From Candidatus Thalassarchaeaceae archaeon (GTDB lineage: Archaea > Thermoplasmatota > Poseidoniia > Poseidoniales > Thalassarchaeaceae): DNA of 64,000 nucleotides. Of this stretch, positions 62,859 through 64,000 are shown in pieces. A model generated the notes under the pieces. It had not been told where the DNA came from. It did not search any database and saw only the letters and a program-made list of their open reading frames with translations. The DNA lies in NCBI GenBank assembly GCA_943841885.1, contig CALSZZ010000002.1, forward strand, positions 216,262 to 280,261. The letters are read 5' to 3'. The translations under genes were made by a program, and so were the position numbers. Numbering within the stretch: position 1 is the stretch's first letter; the number at the start of each line of letters is the position of its first letter.

Positions 62859-64000
62859 CTAAAAGAATATATTGAAAATCGCACCACCCGCTATTAATGA
62901 TCCTGCTGTAGATCCAATATTCCCTCCTATCACAACTAACATAACTCTCCCTACTTTATTTTTCCAAAATATTGAGTAATCTGAGAGTGTTATGAATTCT
63001 TGAGCATCTTTTCCAGTTGGTGGTACCATTTTGATCTGTGTGTAGCCTGCAAACCAACCTGCTGCGAGGCTCGGATTAAGGGATGTAAATGGTGACGCCA
63101 AAGCACCTACAATTACAGATAAAGGATGTCCGCCAGCAATTAATATGCCTATTCCTGCAAGTAATGCATTCAATACTAGCCAGACTGAAATAGAATCCCA
63201 TACTTTAGTAAAATCTCCATCATAGGCCATTTTACCAACTAATGTGGCTAGAATAATTGGAATCAATAACATCAAATATTTAGGTAAGTTAGATTTCTTA
63301 GGTTGTTTCTCCAATTCTGGTAATCTTGAAATCATTTCTTTAGAAGGTTTTTTCAGATTATCTTGAATTCCAGATAGGTGTCCTGCACCTACAACTGCTA
63401 GAATTCTACCTTTATCACGTATTTGTTGTATTCTACCACTCAGATAAGCATCTCTTTCATTAATTAGTACATGGCCTGCATTTGGTGCAACTTTGTAGAC
63501 ATCTTCCATCATACTACTTAGCAAATCACTATCTTCCAATAACTCTTCTAAATCAATATCATCTTCTTCAACTTCTTCCCATAATAATGAATTTAGTACT
63601 CTTAATTTCTCTCTAATTCCCATTTTATCCCATGCCCTTCTCAAGGTAATAATCACATCCCTATCTATTAATTCTACAGGAATTCCAACTTCATCAGCTA
63701 CATTAATCGCAGCCAACAATTCAGCACCAGGCTTCTCTCCTGAATTAATTCCCATTTTTCGTTGCTGGACTGATATAGCAGATTGCAATATTATCATAGC
63801 TGACTTTCCATCATTAATTATTTTCATCAAGTCTTCATTATCTATTCCTTCTGGCCTCTTTAATGAAGATAATCTTGATTCACAGAGTTCAACTGCAACA
63901 ATATCAGGTTTATATTCTGCAATCTGTTCTTTTACTAAATTTACCGATGTAGTACTTACATGCGCAGTTCCAAGTAAGCGAAGACTATCATCTATATCTA
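62859..64000 (-). CDS. TraB/PrgY/GumN family membrane protein (5' end runs off the right edge)
   Basis: LRLLGTAHVSTTSVNLVKEQIAEYKPDIVAVELCESRLSSL... (64000 downward), VVGAGHLSGI, SVIVGALASPFTSLNPSLAAGWFAGY. Confidence 0.85.
   Translation of the reverse strand, partial: DIDDSLRLLGTAHVSTTSVNLVKEQIAEYKPDIVAVELCESRLSSLKRPEGIDNEDLMKIINDGKSAMIILQSAISVQQRKMGINSGEKPGAELLAAINVADEVGIPVELIDRDVIITLRRAWDKMGIREKLRVLNSLLWEEVEEDDIDLEELLEDSDLLSSMMEDVYKVAPNAGHVLINERDAYLSGRIQQIRDKGRILAVVGAGHLSGIQDNLKKPSKEMISRLPELEKQPKKSNLPKYLMLLIPIILATLVGKMAYDGDFTKVWDSISVWLVLNALLAGIGILIAGGHPLSVIVGALASPFTSLNPSLAAGWFAGYTQIKMVPPTGKDAQEFITLSDYSIFWKNKVGRVMLVVIGGNIGSTAGSLIAGGAIFNIFF

Overview
AT-rich archaeal chromosome segment. Gene content and 16S rRNA fit a marine Thermoplasmatota lineage, most likely Marine Group II / Ca. 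Poseidoniales (inference, no tree was run). It carries serC/pdxT, a type II (eukaryotic-type) glutamine synthetase, thermosome, the S10/spc ribosomal protein superoperon (uL3 to secY), a stand-alone 16S rRNA, a general amino-acid ABC transporter, an NfeD/flotillin pair, thiolase and TauE/YeiH exporters. Main leads: (1) a translationally coupled gene pair at 23.9-27.0 kb. One protein is two flavodoxin domains fused to an SdhB-like region that has lost nearly all Fe-S cysteines, and the other is an HdrB/SdhE-like protein with degraded CCG motifs. (2) A tRNA-Trp intron encoding a textbook box C/D sRNA. Its D guide predicts Cm34 of tRNA-Trp itself, and its D' guide matches 16S helix 44. (3) A structured RNA with a long two-part stem directly upstream of the rpl3 operon. 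(4) Genes missing from the ORF track: a 35-aa eL41-like protein and uS14. (5) An SAP-domain/eL32 fusion. (6) A cluster of frameshifts in secY, the amino-acid binding protein and a permease N-terminus around the 16S gene, which looks like local sequence error rather than true pseudogenes.
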